Positions 1 to 9,556 are shown, numbered from the stretch's first letter. The stretch: DNA of 64,000 bases from an uncultured Roseateles sp. (GCF_913777145.1 NZ_CAJYPS010000029.1:17397-81396), one strand, 5' to 3'. The notes: generated by a model from the sequence alone, not told the origin. Numbers and translations are program-made.

Positions 1-92
1 TCGCGCAGGTTGGCGTCCAGGCTGCCGCACAGGCGGGCCAGGCGGGTGTTGTCCAGGGGTTCGAGGCTGAAGCGAAGGATCACGGCGGGCAT
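1..92 (-). CDS. PhoH family ATPase, N-terminus only (runs off the left edge)
   Basis: Thirty codons of a minus-strand gene that continues beyond base 1. The peptide starts MPAVILRFSLEPLDNTR and continues LARLCGSLDANLR. This matches the conserved N-terminus of PhoH-like (YbeZ) proteins of Burkholderiales, where an LxxLCG/LDxNLR motif precedes the KH-like and P-loop ATPase domains. Those proteins are cytoplasmic ATP-binding proteins linked to RNA metabolism. Only the N-terminus is visible, so the ATPase motifs cannot be checked. The ATG at 92 is the first start after the stop-containing leader. Confidence 0.6.
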   Translation of the reverse strand, partial: MPAVILRFSLEPLDNTRLARLCGSLDANLR

Positions 93-170
93 TCAAAAGC
101 GCAGGTGCGGATTGTCGCTGGTGCATTCCCCGCCCCGGCGGGGGTTGGGCCTCCCGCACAATGCCGGGCC

Positions 171-1562
171 ATGAAATACTTCGTTACACCGTCGGGCCCG
201 CCGCGGCTCACGCGGTGGCTGCCGCCTGCGCTGCTGCTGGCGCTGCCGGCCGCCGCCCAGGCGCAGTCCACGGGCCTGCTGTGGGCGGCCACCGTGCACG
301 GCTGGATGGCCGCGATGCTGGCGCTGATGGCGGCGGTGCTGGGCCTGGTGGCGGGCCTGCATGCGCGCGAGCGGCCGGCCAACTTCCTGATCGGCATGAT
401 GCTGAGCTGGGTGATGCTGCGCGCCGCGTCCGGCCCCGGCTCGGCCAGCCTGCGCTCTCTACTGATGACGCTGCTGGTACTGTGCGGCACGCAATACCTG
501 CTGCGCCAGCAGAACTGGAAGCGCGGCTGGATAGACCACGCACTGCTGATTCAGTGCCTGGTCGTGCCCGCCAGCCTGCTGCTGACCGGCGGCCAGGGCG
601 GCCTGCTGGATGAAATTTGGCACGCGGTACTGAGCCTGGAGCTGGTGGTCGCCATGGGTTGGGCGCTGCACCTGGCCCGCCGGCCGGGCGAGGCCGATGC
701 CCCGGCGCCCTGGGGCTGGCAGGCCGCGCTGCTGCTGCCCACGATGGCTGCCCTTTCCGCCGAGCTGGTGCTGGCCCTGCTGGCCCCCGGCTTGTGGTGG
801 GACTGGTCGCCCTGGCTGGGGCTGATGCTGCCGGTGCTGATGCTGGGCCTGGGCCTGCAGGTGATCAACGGCATCGCGCAGGCCCGCGTGGCCGCCGAAC
901 GCCAATTGGTGGCGATGGAGCAGCACCTGCAGGAACGCGTGGCCGAGGTGGAGCGCAACCACAGCGTGCTGGCCGAGCAGAAGCTGGAGCAGGTGACCGA
1001 GCGCGAGCGCAAGCGCATCGCGGCCGACCTGCACGACGACCTGGGCGCCAAGCTGCTGACCATCGTGCACACCAGCGAGTCGGACCGCATCTCCACGCTG
1101 GCGCGCGAGGCACTGGAGGAGATGCGCCTGTCGGTGCGCGGCCTGACCGGCAAGCCGGTGCACCTGATCGACGCCCTGGGCGACTGGCGTGCCGAGGTCG
1201 TATCCCGGCTGGGCCAGGCCAACATCCTTGCGGAATGGAAATCGCCGTCCGAGGAGGTCACCCACACGCTGCAGGCCCGGGCCTATGTGCAGACCACGCG
1301 TATCCTGCGCGAATCCGTGTCCAACATCATCAAGCACAGCGGTGCCACGCACGCGACCATCAGCAGCGCGGTGCAGGATGGCGACTTCATCCTGAACATC
1401 CAGGACAACGGCCAGGGCATCCCCACCGAGCTGGATGGACGGTTGGATAGAGGCCACGGTATGGCGAGCATGAAATCACGGGCCAAGCAGATGCATGGCC
1501 AATGTCTGGTGGAGTCGGGCCCCGGCTGGGGTACGGTGATCCGCCTGACGATCCCCCTTTGA
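171..1562 (+). CDS. Membrane sensor histidine kinase (HisKA_3 / NarX-DesK type)
   Basis: A 463-residue kinase, probably partner of the response regulator 14 bases downstream. Residues 20-235 are mostly hydrophobic with about six or seven membrane segments and no evident periplasmic domain, so the input may be sensed in the membrane. A coiled segment (about 240-275) leads to the phosphoacceptor box RERKRIAADLHDDLG with His288, typical of HisKA_3 kinases. The HATPase part follows (ESVSNIIKHSGA as N box, DNGQGI as G1, GHGMASM as G2). The ATG at 171 is preferred over an upstream in-frame start because the leader is low in membrane character. The signal cannot be named. Confidence 0.85.
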   Translation: MKYFVTPSGPPRLTRWLPPALLLALPAAAQAQSTGLLWAATVHGWMAAMLALMAAVLGLVAGLHARERPANFLIGMMLSWVMLRAASGPGSASLRSLLMTLLVLCGTQYLLRQQNWKRGWIDHALLIQCLVVPASLLLTGGQGGLLDEIWHAVLSLELVVAMGWALHLARRPGEADAPAPWGWQAALLLPTMAALSAELVLALLAPGLWWDWSPWLGLMLPVLMLGLGLQVINGIAQARVAAERQLVAMEQHLQERVAEVERNHSVLAEQKLEQVTERERKRIAADLHDDLGAKLLTIVHTSESDRISTLAREALEEMRLSVRGLTGKPVHLIDALGDWRAEVVSRLGQANILAEWKSPSEEVTHTLQARAYVQTTRILRESVSNIIKHSGATHATISSAVQDGDFILNIQDNGQGIPTELDGRLDRGHGMASMKSRAKQMHGQCLVESGPGWGTVIRLTIPL

Positions 1563-1576
1563 TCGCGGAGCTCCTT

Positions 1577-2230
1577 ATGAACCACATCCTGCTGCTCGAA
1601 GACATTCCTGAGATACGCGCCTGGCTCAAGGCCCTGGTCAAGCAGGTGTTCGCCAATGCACAGATCACCGAGTGCTCGCGCGTCCAGGACGCGCTGGCCC
1701 TGGTCAACAGCCAGCGCTTCACGCTGGCCCTGCTGGACCTGGGCCTGCCCGACGGCTCGGGCGTGGACGTGATTGCGGCACTGCGCGAGAAGCAGCCCGA
1801 GGTGCAGTCGGTCATCGTGACCATCCACGACGACGACGAGCACCTGTTCCCCGCGCTGCAGGCCGGTGCCTTCGGCTATTTGCTGAAGGAACAGTCGCGC
1901 GAGCTGCTGGTCGAGCAGCTGCAGCGCATGAGCCAGGGCGAGCCGCCGCTGTCGCCGTCCATCGCGCGCAAGGTGATTGCCTATTTCGCGGCGCACGCCA
2001 AGCCCAGCTCGCAGGCGCTGCTGCACGAGGTGTCCCTGACCGACCGCGAGACCGAGGTGCTGCTGCGCGTGGCCAAGGGCTTCACGCTGCCCGAGATCGG
2101 CGTGCAGCTGGGCCTGTCGCGCCACACCATCGCGGACTACGTGAAGCAGATCTACCGCAAGCTCAATGTGAGCTCGCGTGCCGAGGCCGCGCTGGAGGCA
2201 CAGCGCCTGGGGCTGTTCGGCCGCAACTGA
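1577..2230 (+). CDS. LuxR/NarL-family response regulator
   Basis: A 217-residue DNA-binding regulator that should be phosphorylated by the kinase encoded just upstream (14-base gap, same operon). The receiver has an acidic pocket (LLLEDI), phosphoacceptor Asp54 in LLDLGLPDG, and a Lys in the GYLLKE stretch. The C-terminal LuxR helix-turn-helix begins at LTDRETEVLLRVAKG and includes LSRHTIADYVKQIYRKL. The ATG at 1577 was chosen because the receiver starts directly there (MNHILLLED). Target genes cannot be inferred; the next genes are ruvAB after an 84-base gap. Confidence 0.9.
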   Translation: MNHILLLEDIPEIRAWLKALVKQVFANAQITECSRVQDALALVNSQRFTLALLDLGLPDGSGVDVIAALREKQPEVQSVIVTIHDDDEHLFPALQAGAFGYLLKEQSRELLVEQLQRMSQGEPPLSPSIARKVIAYFAAHAKPSSQALLHEVSLTDRETEVLLRVAKGFTLPEIGVQLGLSRHTIADYVKQIYRKLNVSSRAEAALEAQRLGLFGRN

Positions 2231-2314
2231 GTCGTGAGAAACGGTGGGGCGGTGACCTAGCGCCCACGGGCCGACTCGCGCCGGCGGCACGCCGCGGGGC
2301 GTCACAATCCGTGG

Positions 2315-2884
2315 ATGATCGGACGACTCAGCGGCGTCATTGCCGAGAAAACCCCGCCCCAGGTGCTCATAGACGTGGGCGGCGTCGGCTACGAGGTCGA
2401 CGTGCCCATGAGCACCTTCTACAACCTCGGTGCACTGGGCGAGCGCACCGTGCTGCTGACCCATTTCGTGGTGCGCGAGGACGCGCAGCAGCTGTTCGGC
2501 TTTCTCACGCAGGAAGAGCGGGCGACCTTCCGCCAGCTCATCAAGATCTCCGGCGTGGGGCCCAAGATGGCGTTGTCGCTGCTGTCCGGCCTGTCGGTGC
2601 CGGAGCTGGCCCAGGCCGTGTCGCGCCAGGAGGCGGGCCGCCTGACCAAGGTGCCCGGCATAGGCAAGAAGACCGCCGAGCGCCTGCTGCTGGAGCTCAA
2701 GGGCAAGCTGGGGCCGGATCTTGCGCTGCCGGCGACCGTCGCCAGCGACGCGCAGGCCGACATCCTGCAGGCGCTGATCGCGCTGGGTTACAGCGAGAAG
2801 GATGCGGCCGCCACGCTGAAGGTGCTGCCGGCCGACGTGGGCGTCAGCGAGGGCATCAAGCTGGCGCTGAAGAAGCTGTCCTGA
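2315..2884 (+). CDS. ruvA: Holliday junction branch migration protein RuvA
   Basis: Full-length RuvA (189 residues). It binds four-way DNA junctions as a tetramer and loads the RuvB motor for branch migration in recombinational repair. The OB-fold domain I starts [31 protein letters not shown]. The helix-hairpin-helix motifs follow ([18 protein letters not shown] and [21 protein letters not shown]). The small C-terminal domain III that contacts RuvB follows ([19 protein letters not shown]). ruvB starts 10 bases after the stop, so they are co-transcribed. ruvC is not adjacent. Confidence 0.97.
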   Translation: MIGRLSGVIAEKTPPQVLIDVGGVGYEVDVPMSTFYNLGALGERTVLLTHFVVREDAQQLFGFLTQEERATFRQLIKISGVGPKMALSLLSGLSVPELAQAVSRQEAGRLTKVPGIGKKTAERLLLELKGKLGPDLALPATVASDAQADILQALIALGYSEKDAAATLKVLPADVGVSEGIKLALKKLS

Positions 2885-2894
2885 AGGCCCGCGC

Positions 2895-3959
2895 ATGAGC
2901 ATACAGACCGACGACTTCAGCCCCCAGCCTCAGCAACAGCGCCTGGTGGCCGCCGGCCCCACCTCACCGCGCGAGGAGGCGCTGGAGCGCGCGCTGCGCC
3001 CCAAGCAGCTGGACGACTACGTGGGCCAGGCCAAGGCGCGCGAGCAACTGGAGATCTTCATAGGCGCGGCACGCAAGCGCCAGGAAGCGCTGGACCATGT
3101 GCTGCTGTTCGGCCCACCGGGCCTGGGCAAGACCACGCTGTCCCACATCATCGCGGCCGAGCTGGGCGTGAACCTGCGCCAGACCTCGGGGCCGGTGCTG
3201 GAAAAGCCCAAGGACCTGGCCGCCATCCTGACCGGCCTCGAGAAGAACGACGTGCTCTTCATCGACGAGATCCACCGGCTCAGCCCCATCGTCGAGGAGA
3301 TCCTGTACCCGGCGCTGGAGGACTACCAGATCGACATCATGATCGGCGAGGGGCCGGCCGCGCGTTCCATCAAGCTGGACCTGCAGCCCTTCACGCTGGT
3401 GGGCGCCACCACGCGGGCCGGCATGCTGACCAACCCGCTGCGCGACCGCTTCGGCATCGTTGCGCGACTGGAGTTCTACACGCCGGCCGAACTGCAGCGC
3501 ATCATCACGCGCTCTGCCGGCCTGCTGGGTGCGCCCATAGACCCGGAGGGCGCGCTGGAGATCGCGCGCCGCTCACGCGGCACGCCCCGCATCGCCAACC
3601 GACTGCTGCGCCGCGTGCGCGACTATGCCGAGGTCAAGGGCGACGGCCGTATCGTCGCCGGCATCGCCGACCGGGCGCTGGCCATGCTGGATGTGGACCC
3701 GCAGGGCTTCGACCTGATGGACCGCAAGCTGCTGGAGGCCGTGGTGCACCGTTTCGACGGCGGTCCGGTCGGGCTGGAGAACGTGGCGGCAGCCATAGGC
3801 GAGGAGGCGGGCACCATCGAGGATGTCATCGAGCCCTACCTGATCCAGCAGGGCTTTCTGCAACGCACGCCGCGTGGCCGGGTGGCGACGCTGGCGGCCT
3901 ACCGCCACCTGGGGCTGGCGCCACCCGCCAAGGCGGGGCCGGACTTGTTCCAGAGCTGA
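2895..3959 (+). CDS. ruvB: Holliday junction DNA helicase RuvB
   Basis: A 354-residue hexameric AAA+ motor driving branch migration with RuvA. The RuvB-type N-terminus ([20 protein letters not shown]) is followed by Walker [10 protein letters not shown], Walker [10 protein letters not shown], sensor 1 VGATTRAG, the arginine-finger region (LRDRFGI) and sensor 2 ([17 protein letters not shown]). The winged-helix C-terminus reads [18 protein letters not shown]. Length is normal for the family. A hairpin downstream (3981-4000) separates it from the convergent porin gene. Confidence 0.98.
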   Translation: MSIQTDDFSPQPQQQRLVAAGPTSPREEALERALRPKQLDDYVGQAKAREQLEIFIGAARKRQEALDHVLLFGPPGLGKTTLSHIIAAELGVNLRQTSGPVLEKPKDLAAILTGLEKNDVLFIDEIHRLSPIVEEILYPALEDYQIDIMIGEGPAARSIKLDLQPFTLVGATTRAGMLTNPLRDRFGIVARLEFYTPAELQRIITRSAGLLGAPIDPEGALEIARRSRGTPRIANRLLRRVRDYAEVKGDGRIVAGIADRALAMLDVDPQGFDLMDRKLLEAVVHRFDGGPVGLENVAAAIGEEAGTIEDVIEPYLIQQGFLQRTPRGRVATLAAYRHLGLAPPAKAGPDLFQS

Positions 3960-3975
3960 TCGCCCAGCCAGGCAT

Positions 3976-4004
3976 GAAAAAAGCGCCCCGAGGGGCGCTT
4001 TGTC
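3976..4004. terminator. Bidirectional intrinsic terminator between ruvB and porin
   Basis: A 9-bp perfect GC-rich stem (AAGCGCCCC at 3981-3989 with GGGGCGCTT at 3992-4000) and a very short loop. It is flanked by an A-run on its left, which is a U-tract for minus-strand transcription, and by a weaker T-rich stretch on its right. It lies 17 bases after the porin stop codon, so it mainly terminates the porin transcript and may also end ruvAB. Confidence 0.85.
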
Positions 4005-4021
4005 TTGTCCGATCGCGAGGA

Positions 4022-5014
4022 TCAGAAGTTGTGGCGGATGCCGGCGGCCAGGGACGAGAAGTCGCCCACCTTACCCGGTGCCTTGTTGTCGATGGCCGTG
4101 TAGAAGCCGTAGATCTTGGTGCGCTTGCTGAGGTTGTAGTTGTAGCCCAGCGTGTACTGACTCGCACCCGTGTTGCCGAAAGTACCACCGGACTTGGTGC
4201 CGCCCACGTTGATGTGGAACTCCTGGGCACCCACCACATACATCGCCGAGATGCGACCGATGTCGCGGCTCTTGCGGCCCGTCACCTCTTCGCGCTGGGC
4301 ATAGCCGCCGAACACGAAGGGACCCATTTCATACAGGCCGCGCAGCGCGTACTGGCTGAAATCGCCTTGCTTCTGATAGCCAAAGCCACCATGCAGCGGG
4401 CCTTGGTCGTAGTTCACGGCCACGTCGATGATGCGCGGCGTCACGGCGCGCTGGTGCACGGCACGCTCGGCGGCCGTCGCAGCCGTCCCCTCACCGGCCG
4501 ACACGGCCAGTTCGACCTGGAAGCCGGAAATCGTCGGCGAGAAGTAGGCCACCTTGTTCTGCGTGGCGCTGGCAAAGTTGCCAAATGCGTAGAGCGCATC
4601 CGACGAGGTGCCGGTGTCGTGGTTGTGCATGCTGACATAGTCAGCCGTGGCGAAATAGGAGCCCGGGAACCACTTGCCCAGACGGATCGAGCCGGTGTCC
4701 GCGGTGCCCAGTTCCACATAGGACGCGCGCGACCAGAAAGTACTGGCCGGGGCACCGAAGGTCTGGACGGTACCGGTGTCCGAATTGAAGCCGTGTTCCA
4801 GCGCGAACGATGCCTTCAGCCCACCACCCAGATCCTCCGTACCCTTCAGGCCCAGACGCGAAGAGTTGTTCTGGAGAACCGCCTTGCGGTCTTGATTGCC
4901 TTCCTTCTGGCTTTCGACCGTGGTGTTGATCCGACCCCACAGCGTGACCGAGCTTTGCGCGAAGGCCGGTGCAGCGACAGCTGCCAGAGCGGCGACGAGA
5001 GCGATCTTCTTCAT
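4022..5014 (-). CDS. Outer-membrane general porin (Burkholderiales type)
   Basis: A 330-residue 16-stranded trimeric porin giving passive entry of small hydrophilic solutes. It has a clear signal peptide (MKKIALVAALAAVAAPAFAQ, cut after AFA). The N-terminal strand SSVTLWGRINTTVES is followed by the conserved SRLGLKGTEDLGGGLKASFALEHGF. The protein ends in Phe (AAGIRHNF), the usual outer-membrane sorting signal. It is a single-gene unit with its own promoter region and a strong terminator, as expected for an abundant protein. Specific substrates cannot be stated. Confidence 0.95.
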   Translation of the reverse strand: MKKIALVAALAAVAAPAFAQSSVTLWGRINTTVESQKEGNQDRKAVLQNNSSRLGLKGTEDLGGGLKASFALEHGFNSDTGTVQTFGAPASTFWSRASYVELGTADTGSIRLGKWFPGSYFATADYVSMHNHDTGTSSDALYAFGNFASATQNKVAYFSPTISGFQVELAVSAGEGTAATAAERAVHQRAVTPRIIDVAVNYDQGPLHGGFGYQKQGDFSQYALRGLYEMGPFVFGGYAQREEVTGRKSRDIGRISAMYVVGAQEFHINVGGTKSGGTFGNTGASQYTLGYNYNLSKRTKIYGFYTAIDNKAPGKVGDFSSLAAGIRHNF

Positions 5015-5079
5015 CGTGGACCCTTTTCTAAGTGGTTGCGTCCGGTTTGTTTCCGGGACGTGAAGGACTGATGACGTTC

Positions 5080-5108
5080 AGTATAGGAGCGGGTTATGGG
5101 CCCATCAG
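5080..5108 (-). promoter_or_regulatory. Candidate promoter of the porin gene
   Basis: Read on the minus strand, a strong -10 hexamer TATACT (5085-5080) lies 65 bases upstream of the porin start. A weak -35 (CTGATG, 5108-5103) is spaced by 17. The -10 is close to consensus but the -35 is poor, so an activator could be involved. This is inferred from position and sequence only. Confidence 0.4.
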
Positions 5109-5153
5109 ATCCTGCGACGCGCGGATGCAACAGTCCAGCAACGCACCATCCAC

Positions 5154-5798
5154 TCAAGCGCTGATGTCGTCCGCCGACAAGCCCGCCAGATGATGGTCGT
5201 CGTTCCAGCCCACCAGGCTCAGACCCTGGGGCGTGGCCAGCAGCCGGTTGATGGACGCATTGCCCAGCTGCCAGCTGCGCGGCGCGTCCAGCGCCACGCG
5301 CGTGGCGGCGCGGTACACGCAGTCCAGCACACCACCATGCGCCACCACCGCGATGCAGGCGCCGCCATGGGCCGCCGCGGCCCGCTCCAGCGCCGCCACG
5401 CAGCGGGCACTGAAGACGGTCAGGCTCTCGCCGCCGCCCACCGGGAAGTCCGGCTCGCGGCGCCGCCAGCGCTGGGCCTCCTCCGGATGGGCACTGGCGA
5501 TCTCGTCCCAGCTCAAGCCCTCGAAGCGACCGAAGCTGCGCTCGCGCAGACCGGCGTCCAGCACAGGCGTCAGTCCCCGCGCACGTGCCAGCGGCGCGGC
5601 GGTCTGGCGGGCCCGCAGCAAGTCGCTGCTGTAGATCGCGGCCAACGGCTCATCCGACAGCGCGTCGGCCAGGCGCTCAGCCTGGACCTCACCCAGCGCA
5701 CTCAAAGCGATGTCGGTGTGGCCCTGAATGCGACCACTGCGGTTCCAGGAGGTTTCGCCGTGACGGATCAGCAGGATGCGGGTGGGCTCACCCGTCAT
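5154..5798 (-). CDS. Histidine phosphatase family protein (phosphoglycerate mutase-like)
   Basis: A 214-residue cytoplasmic phosphatase of the branch-1 histidine acid phosphatase superfamily. The catalytic motif is RILLIRHGETSWNRSGRIQG, with the phosphoacceptor His in RHGE. The second core His is in VVAHGGVLDC and the acid is in LRERSFGRFEGLSWDE. It overlaps the upstream DUF1840 gene by 1 base (TGATG), so the two are translationally coupled. Similar proteins include CobC-type and GpmB-type phosphatases; the substrate cannot be told from sequence. Confidence 0.88.
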   Translation of the reverse strand: MTGEPTRILLIRHGETSWNRSGRIQGHTDIALSALGEVQAERLADALSDEPLAAIYSSDLLRARQTAAPLARARGLTPVLDAGLRERSFGRFEGLSWDEIASAHPEEAQRWRRREPDFPVGGGESLTVFSARCVAALERAAAAHGGACIAVVAHGGVLDCVYRAATRVALDAPRSWQLGNASINRLLATPQGLSLVGWNDDHHLAGLSADDISA

Positions 5799-6121
5799 CA
5801 GACGCCCCAGACGACGTCGGCCCCTTCGCGCTGGCTGTGCAGCATCAGTTCGCGCAGCGGCCAGGCGCGCTGGCGCAGACTCACGCCGCTGCGGCGCGGT
5901 GCAGGCTCACCGGCGGCCTGAGCGGCGTCCACCGCGCGCTGGAACTGCGCGTCGTCGTCGGCCACCGCCTGCTCCAGGCGCTGCACCAGCGCCGGCAGGT
6001 CGGCGATCTGGAAGAGGCCCTGCGCCGCGGGCTCGCGGCCCAGCAGACGCAGCAGCACTTCGGCCGCGTCACCCAACATCACGACATCGGCACCGGCCGG
6101 AGAACGGAAGCGGTAGAGCAT
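5798..6121 (-). CDS. DUF1840 family protein
   Basis: A 107-residue small cytoplasmic protein of unknown function. It carries the DUF1840 hallmarks: MLYRFRSPAGADVVMLGDAAEVLLRLLG at the start, and at the end a PLRELMLHSQREGADVVWGV tail seen in betaproteobacterial members. No catalytic motif is visible. It shares one base with the following histidine phosphatase gene, and its start is 16 bases after the stop of the upstream GGDEF/EAL gene, so all may be one operon with the c-di-GMP genes. Confidence 0.85.
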   Translation of the reverse strand: MLYRFRSPAGADVVMLGDAAEVLLRLLGREPAAQGLFQIADLPALVQRLEQAVADDDAQFQRAVDAAQAAGEPAPRRSGVSLRQRAWPLRELMLHSQREGADVVWGV

Positions 6122-6137
6122 GCCAACGATTGTGCGC

Positions 6138-8273
6138 TCAGCCGGCGCTCGCCAGCCCCAGCCAGCCGCTCACCGCCGGTTCCACGACCACACTGCGGCG
6201 CGGCCGCACGCGCTGCACAAACTCTTCGGGCCGAAGCGGCGGCGCGAACAGGAAACCCTGGAACTCGTGGCAGCCGGCCTGGGCCAGGAAGTCGCGCTGC
6301 GCCTCGGTCTCGACGCCCTCGGCGATGACCTGCAGTCCCAGCGCCCGCCCCATCTGCACGATGGCGTTGGCGATGCCGGCATCACTGGCCGCGCCGGGCA
6401 GACCCTGCACGAAGCTGCGGTCTATCTTGAGGCGCTGGATGGGGAAGCGCTTCAGATAGGCCAGCGAGGAGTAGCCGGTGCCGAAGTCGTCGATGGACAG
6501 CGTGACGCCCAGCGCGGCCAGCGCGCTCATGCGGCGCAGCGCCTCCTCGGCATCACCCAGCAGCACGCCCTCGGTCAACTCAAGCTCCAGCAGGCTGGCA
6601 GGCAGCGCTGCATCGCGGAGCGCGTTGGCCACGGTGTCGACGAACTGGGCCTGCTGGAACTGCAGTGCCGACACGTTGACCGCCACCGGCATGCGCAGGC
6701 CCTGGCTGAGCCAGCTTGCAGCCTGCGCGATCGCCTCGCGCAGCACCCAGTCGCCGATCGCAACCACAAAGCCGCTCTCCTCGGCCAGCGGGATGAACTC
6801 GGCCGGCGAAATCTCGCCCCGCTGCGGGTCGCGCCAGCGGATCAGCGCCTCGGCGCCGATCACGCGGTCGCTGCCCAGCTCGACCTGGGGCTGGTAGTGC
6901 AGGCGAAAACCGCCCTCCACCAGCGCCTGGCGCATCGCGTGATCCAGCCGCATGCGCGACAGCAGGTCCACCTCGCGGCGCGGCACGTGGAAGCGGAAGC
7001 CGGCCCGGCCGCCCTCCTTGACCCAGTGCATCGCGCGCTCGGCGCTGGCCATCAGCTCGTCGGGCGTGTTGCCGTCGCCCGGGTAAAGCGCGATGCCGCA
7101 GCTGGCGGTCACGGTGAAGCTCAGCGTGTCGAAGCTGAACGGCAGCGCCAGCTGCTGCTGTACGCGGCGAGCGCTTTCCTCGGCGGCGACAGCATCGGCA
7201 CCGTCGATCAGCAGCGCAAACTCGTCACCGCCCAGCCGCGCCAGCGTGTCGGCCGCACCGACCGCACCGCGCAGCCGCACCGCAACCTCGCGCAGCACAC
7301 GGTCGCCATAGCTGTGGCCCAGCGTGTCGTTGATCTGCTTGAAGCGGTCCAGGTCCACATGCAGCAGCGCAAAACCTGTCGCCGGGGCACCGTCACCCAG
7401 GCTGGCGATCTGCTGCACGATGCGGTCGGACAGCGCACGCCGGTTGGGTGCGCCGGTCAGCACGTCGGAGCGGCCCAGCTCCTCGATGCGCTGGTGAGCC
7501 GCCAGCTTCTCGGACAGGTCCCGAAAAGAGAACACCCGGCCTATGGGCTCGCCGCGGCTCATCTGCGGCAACGACACCTGTTCCAGCACGCGGCCATCGG
7601 CCAGGCGCAGCACGTCGCTGGAGCGCATCAGCGGCGCCTCCAGCAAGGCCTCGATGCGGGCGCGGTACTGCTCGCCGTCGCGCATCACGCGCTGCAGGCT
7701 CAGCCACAGGCCGGCGTCGCCGGGCTCGTGCTGCAGCCCGCCGGGCAAGCCCCAGAGCTTGGCAAAGCGGCGATTGAAGCTGCGCACCCGGCCCGCGAGG
7801 TCCACGACCAGGATGCCGTCGGCGGTGGATTCCAGCGTGGCCCGAAGCTCGGCCAGCAGCGTCTCACGCTCGGCCTCGGCGCGGCGCCGGCGGGTCTGGT
7901 CGTGCAGCAGTACCAGCCAGTAGTGGTCACCGCCGGGCAGGTGCAGGGGGCTGATGCTGCGGCTGACCCAGCGCGGGTGGCCATCGCTGTGGGTCAGCAC
8001 CGTGTCGGAGCGTATGCGGGCGTAGGGATCCTGCTCGGCCCCCATCCAGAAGGTTTCGTCTTCGAGTGAGCCGCACAGCAGCGTGGGCCGCACGCCCAGC
8101 GCGCGCTCGGGCTTGAGCCCCAGCAGGCGCAGCGCCGCACGGTTGATGCCGCACACCGTCAGGCTCTGGCCGTCGACCAGCCACGCGGCCTCGGGGAGGC
8201 TGTCGAGCAACGCGTCCACCAAGGGCGGCGCGCTCAGCGGGCTCCGCGATGGCAGCGCGTGGGCGAAGTTCAC
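6138..8273 (-). CDS. PAS-GGDEF-EAL c-di-GMP turnover protein
   Basis: A 711-residue cytoplasmic signalling protein without membrane segments. Two PAS-like sensory regions (about 20-130 and 145-260) precede a GGDEF cyclase domain with intact LARLGGDEF and the LLHVDLDRFKQINDTLGHSYGD stretch. The EAL phosphodiesterase domain follows with GAEALIRW, DDFGTGYSSL and AEGVETEAQ. Both active sites look intact, so net activity cannot be predicted. It starts with GTG and overlaps the upstream HD-GYP gene by 4 bases, coupling two c-di-GMP proteins. Confidence 0.93.
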   Translation of the reverse strand: MNFAHALPSRSPLSAPPLVDALLDSLPEAAWLVDGQSLTVCGINRAALRLLGLKPERALGVRPTLLCGSLEDETFWMGAEQDPYARIRSDTVLTHSDGHPRWVSRSISPLHLPGGDHYWLVLLHDQTRRRRAEAERETLLAELRATLESTADGILVVDLAGRVRSFNRRFAKLWGLPGGLQHEPGDAGLWLSLQRVMRDGEQYRARIEALLEAPLMRSSDVLRLADGRVLEQVSLPQMSRGEPIGRVFSFRDLSEKLAAHQRIEELGRSDVLTGAPNRRALSDRIVQQIASLGDGAPATGFALLHVDLDRFKQINDTLGHSYGDRVLREVAVRLRGAVGAADTLARLGGDEFALLIDGADAVAAEESARRVQQQLALPFSFDTLSFTVTASCGIALYPGDGNTPDELMASAERAMHWVKEGGRAGFRFHVPRREVDLLSRMRLDHAMRQALVEGGFRLHYQPQVELGSDRVIGAEALIRWRDPQRGEISPAEFIPLAEESGFVVAIGDWVLREAIAQAASWLSQGLRMPVAVNVSALQFQQAQFVDTVANALRDAALPASLLELELTEGVLLGDAEEALRRMSALAALGVTLSIDDFGTGYSSLAYLKRFPIQRLKIDRSFVQGLPGAASDAGIANAIVQMGRALGLQVIAEGVETEAQRDFLAQAGCHEFQGFLFAPPLRPEEFVQRVRPRRSVVVEPAVSGWLGLASAG

Positions 8274-9556
8274 GCAGCCAGCTCCCCGGGCGCGTTGCTG
8301 GCCGAGTCGAAGAAGTAGGCGATGCGGGAGCGTGGCGCCAGATAGTCCAGCGCACTGCGCGGCAGAAACTGCGGCTTGAGGCTGCGGCGTATGCCGAGGT
8401 CGGGCGTGTCTTCAAGATTGAGCACCAGCGCCTCTTCGCGCGGCACGCGCGGGTCATGCACCATCACGCGCGGCTTCAGCGGCCGCCCAGGGTTGACCGA
8501 CATCACCAGCGCATAGCGGTCATCCGTCAGCTGCACGGTGGAGCCCGGCGGGTAGACGCCCATCATGCGGATGAAGGCGTTCAACATGGTGGAGTCGAAG
8601 CGGTTGCGCCCCTGCGCGAACATCAGCGACAACGCCTCATGGGGCGTCAGCGCCTTGGAGACGATCATGGGGTTGCACAGGCCGTCAAAGCGGTTCACCA
8701 GCGCGACGATGCGCGCACCGGTGCTCATGCGGTCCATGTTGATGCGCTGCGGGAAGCCGCTGCCATCCGCGTGTTCGTGGTGCTGCGCAATGATGAGCAG
8801 CGGCCCGGGTTGCAGGCCCATGGCCTGGCCCATCGCGACGCCCTTGACCACGTGCTGCTGATAGGCCTGGGTCTCGGCGGACGTGAAGCTCTCGTCACGA
8901 TGACGCAGGCGCGGGGCCACCTCGAGCTTGCCGATGTCGTGCAGCAGCGCGCCGACGCCCAGCTCCATCATCTCCTCGCGGCCCAGGCCGAAGGCCCGAC
9001 CCAGCAGCAGCGAAATGATGCAGACGTTCAGCGCATGGGCAGTGGAGCGATCTCCGGCGGCCTCGTTCAAAAGCCGCATGTTGAGGTCGTCTTCGACCAG
9101 CATCTTGTCCAGCAGCGCGGCCGTCAGGCTCTCGGCCTGGTCGCGGGCCTCCTGCGGCACCGCCTGCACCAGGCCCATCATGCCGCGCAGGCCCTCGACC
9201 GCCTCACCGTACTGGGCCTCGCACAGGCGCAGCGCCTCATGCTGGGCCGCCAGCGCACGCCGGTGCGCCTCGCGAGCCAGCGCCTCGGGGTCAGGTGTCG
9301 CGTCGGCCTCTGACTTGCTGGCCTGAGGGGCCGGCAACGGCGATGCGGCAGGCTGCAGGGTCAGGTCGCTCTTGGAGGGGCTCCAGCGCACCTGGGTCAG
9401 GCCGAGGCGACGCAGCACCAGCAGTTGATCAGCCGACGTGATCTTGAAGCTGGACAGCGGGAACGGATGCGACATCCAGCCCAGGTCGAGATGGATGAAC
9501 ATCCCCACCGCCAGTTGGTTGACGTCGATCAATGGATCTGTCGTTCTGTCCTGCAT
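8270..9556 (-). CDS. HD-GYP c-di-GMP phosphodiesterase with DUF3391 N-terminus
   Basis: A 428-residue cytoplasmic phosphodiesterase that hydrolyses c-di-GMP. The N-terminal DUF3391 domain (about 8-110) reads LIDVNQLAVGMFIHLDLGW and includes SSFKITSADQLLVLRRLG, the usual partner of this HD-GYP class. The catalytic part has LLHDIGKLEV and QHHEHADGSGFP, where the family's GYP is GFP. A charged Ala-rich helix links the two. It overlaps the downstream GGDEF/EAL gene by 4 bases, so their outputs are probably coordinated. Confidence 0.92.
   Translation of the reverse strand: MQDRTTDPLIDVNQLAVGMFIHLDLGWMSHPFPLSSFKITSADQLLVLRRLGLTQVRWSPSKSDLTLQPAASPLPAPQASKSEADATPDPEALAREAHRRALAAQHEALRLCEAQYGEAVEGLRGMMGLVQAVPQEARDQAESLTAALLDKMLVEDDLNMRLLNEAAGDRSTAHALNVCIISLLLGRAFGLGREEMMELGVGALLHDIGKLEVAPRLRHRDESFTSAETQAYQQHVVKGVAMGQAMGLQPGPLLIIAQHHEHADGSGFPQRINMDRMSTGARIVALVNRFDGLCNPMIVSKALTPHEALSLMFAQGRNRFDSTMLNAFIRMMGVYPPGSTVQLTDDRYALVMSVNPGRPLKPRVMVHDPRVPREEALVLNLEDTPDLGIRRSLKPQFLPRSALDYLAPRSRIAYFFDSASNAPGELAA

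Noticed and set aside
1283..2902. 539-residue open frame on the minus strand across the kinase, response regulator and ruvA genes
   Set aside because: It is antisense to three well-recognised genes, has no family motif, and is rich in His/Gln/Arg as expected of the mirror frame of GC-rich coding DNA.
6120..8069. 649-residue plus-strand open frame
   Set aside because: It is the antisense of the GGDEF/EAL gene, has a composition dominated by Gln, His and Arg, and shows no domain.
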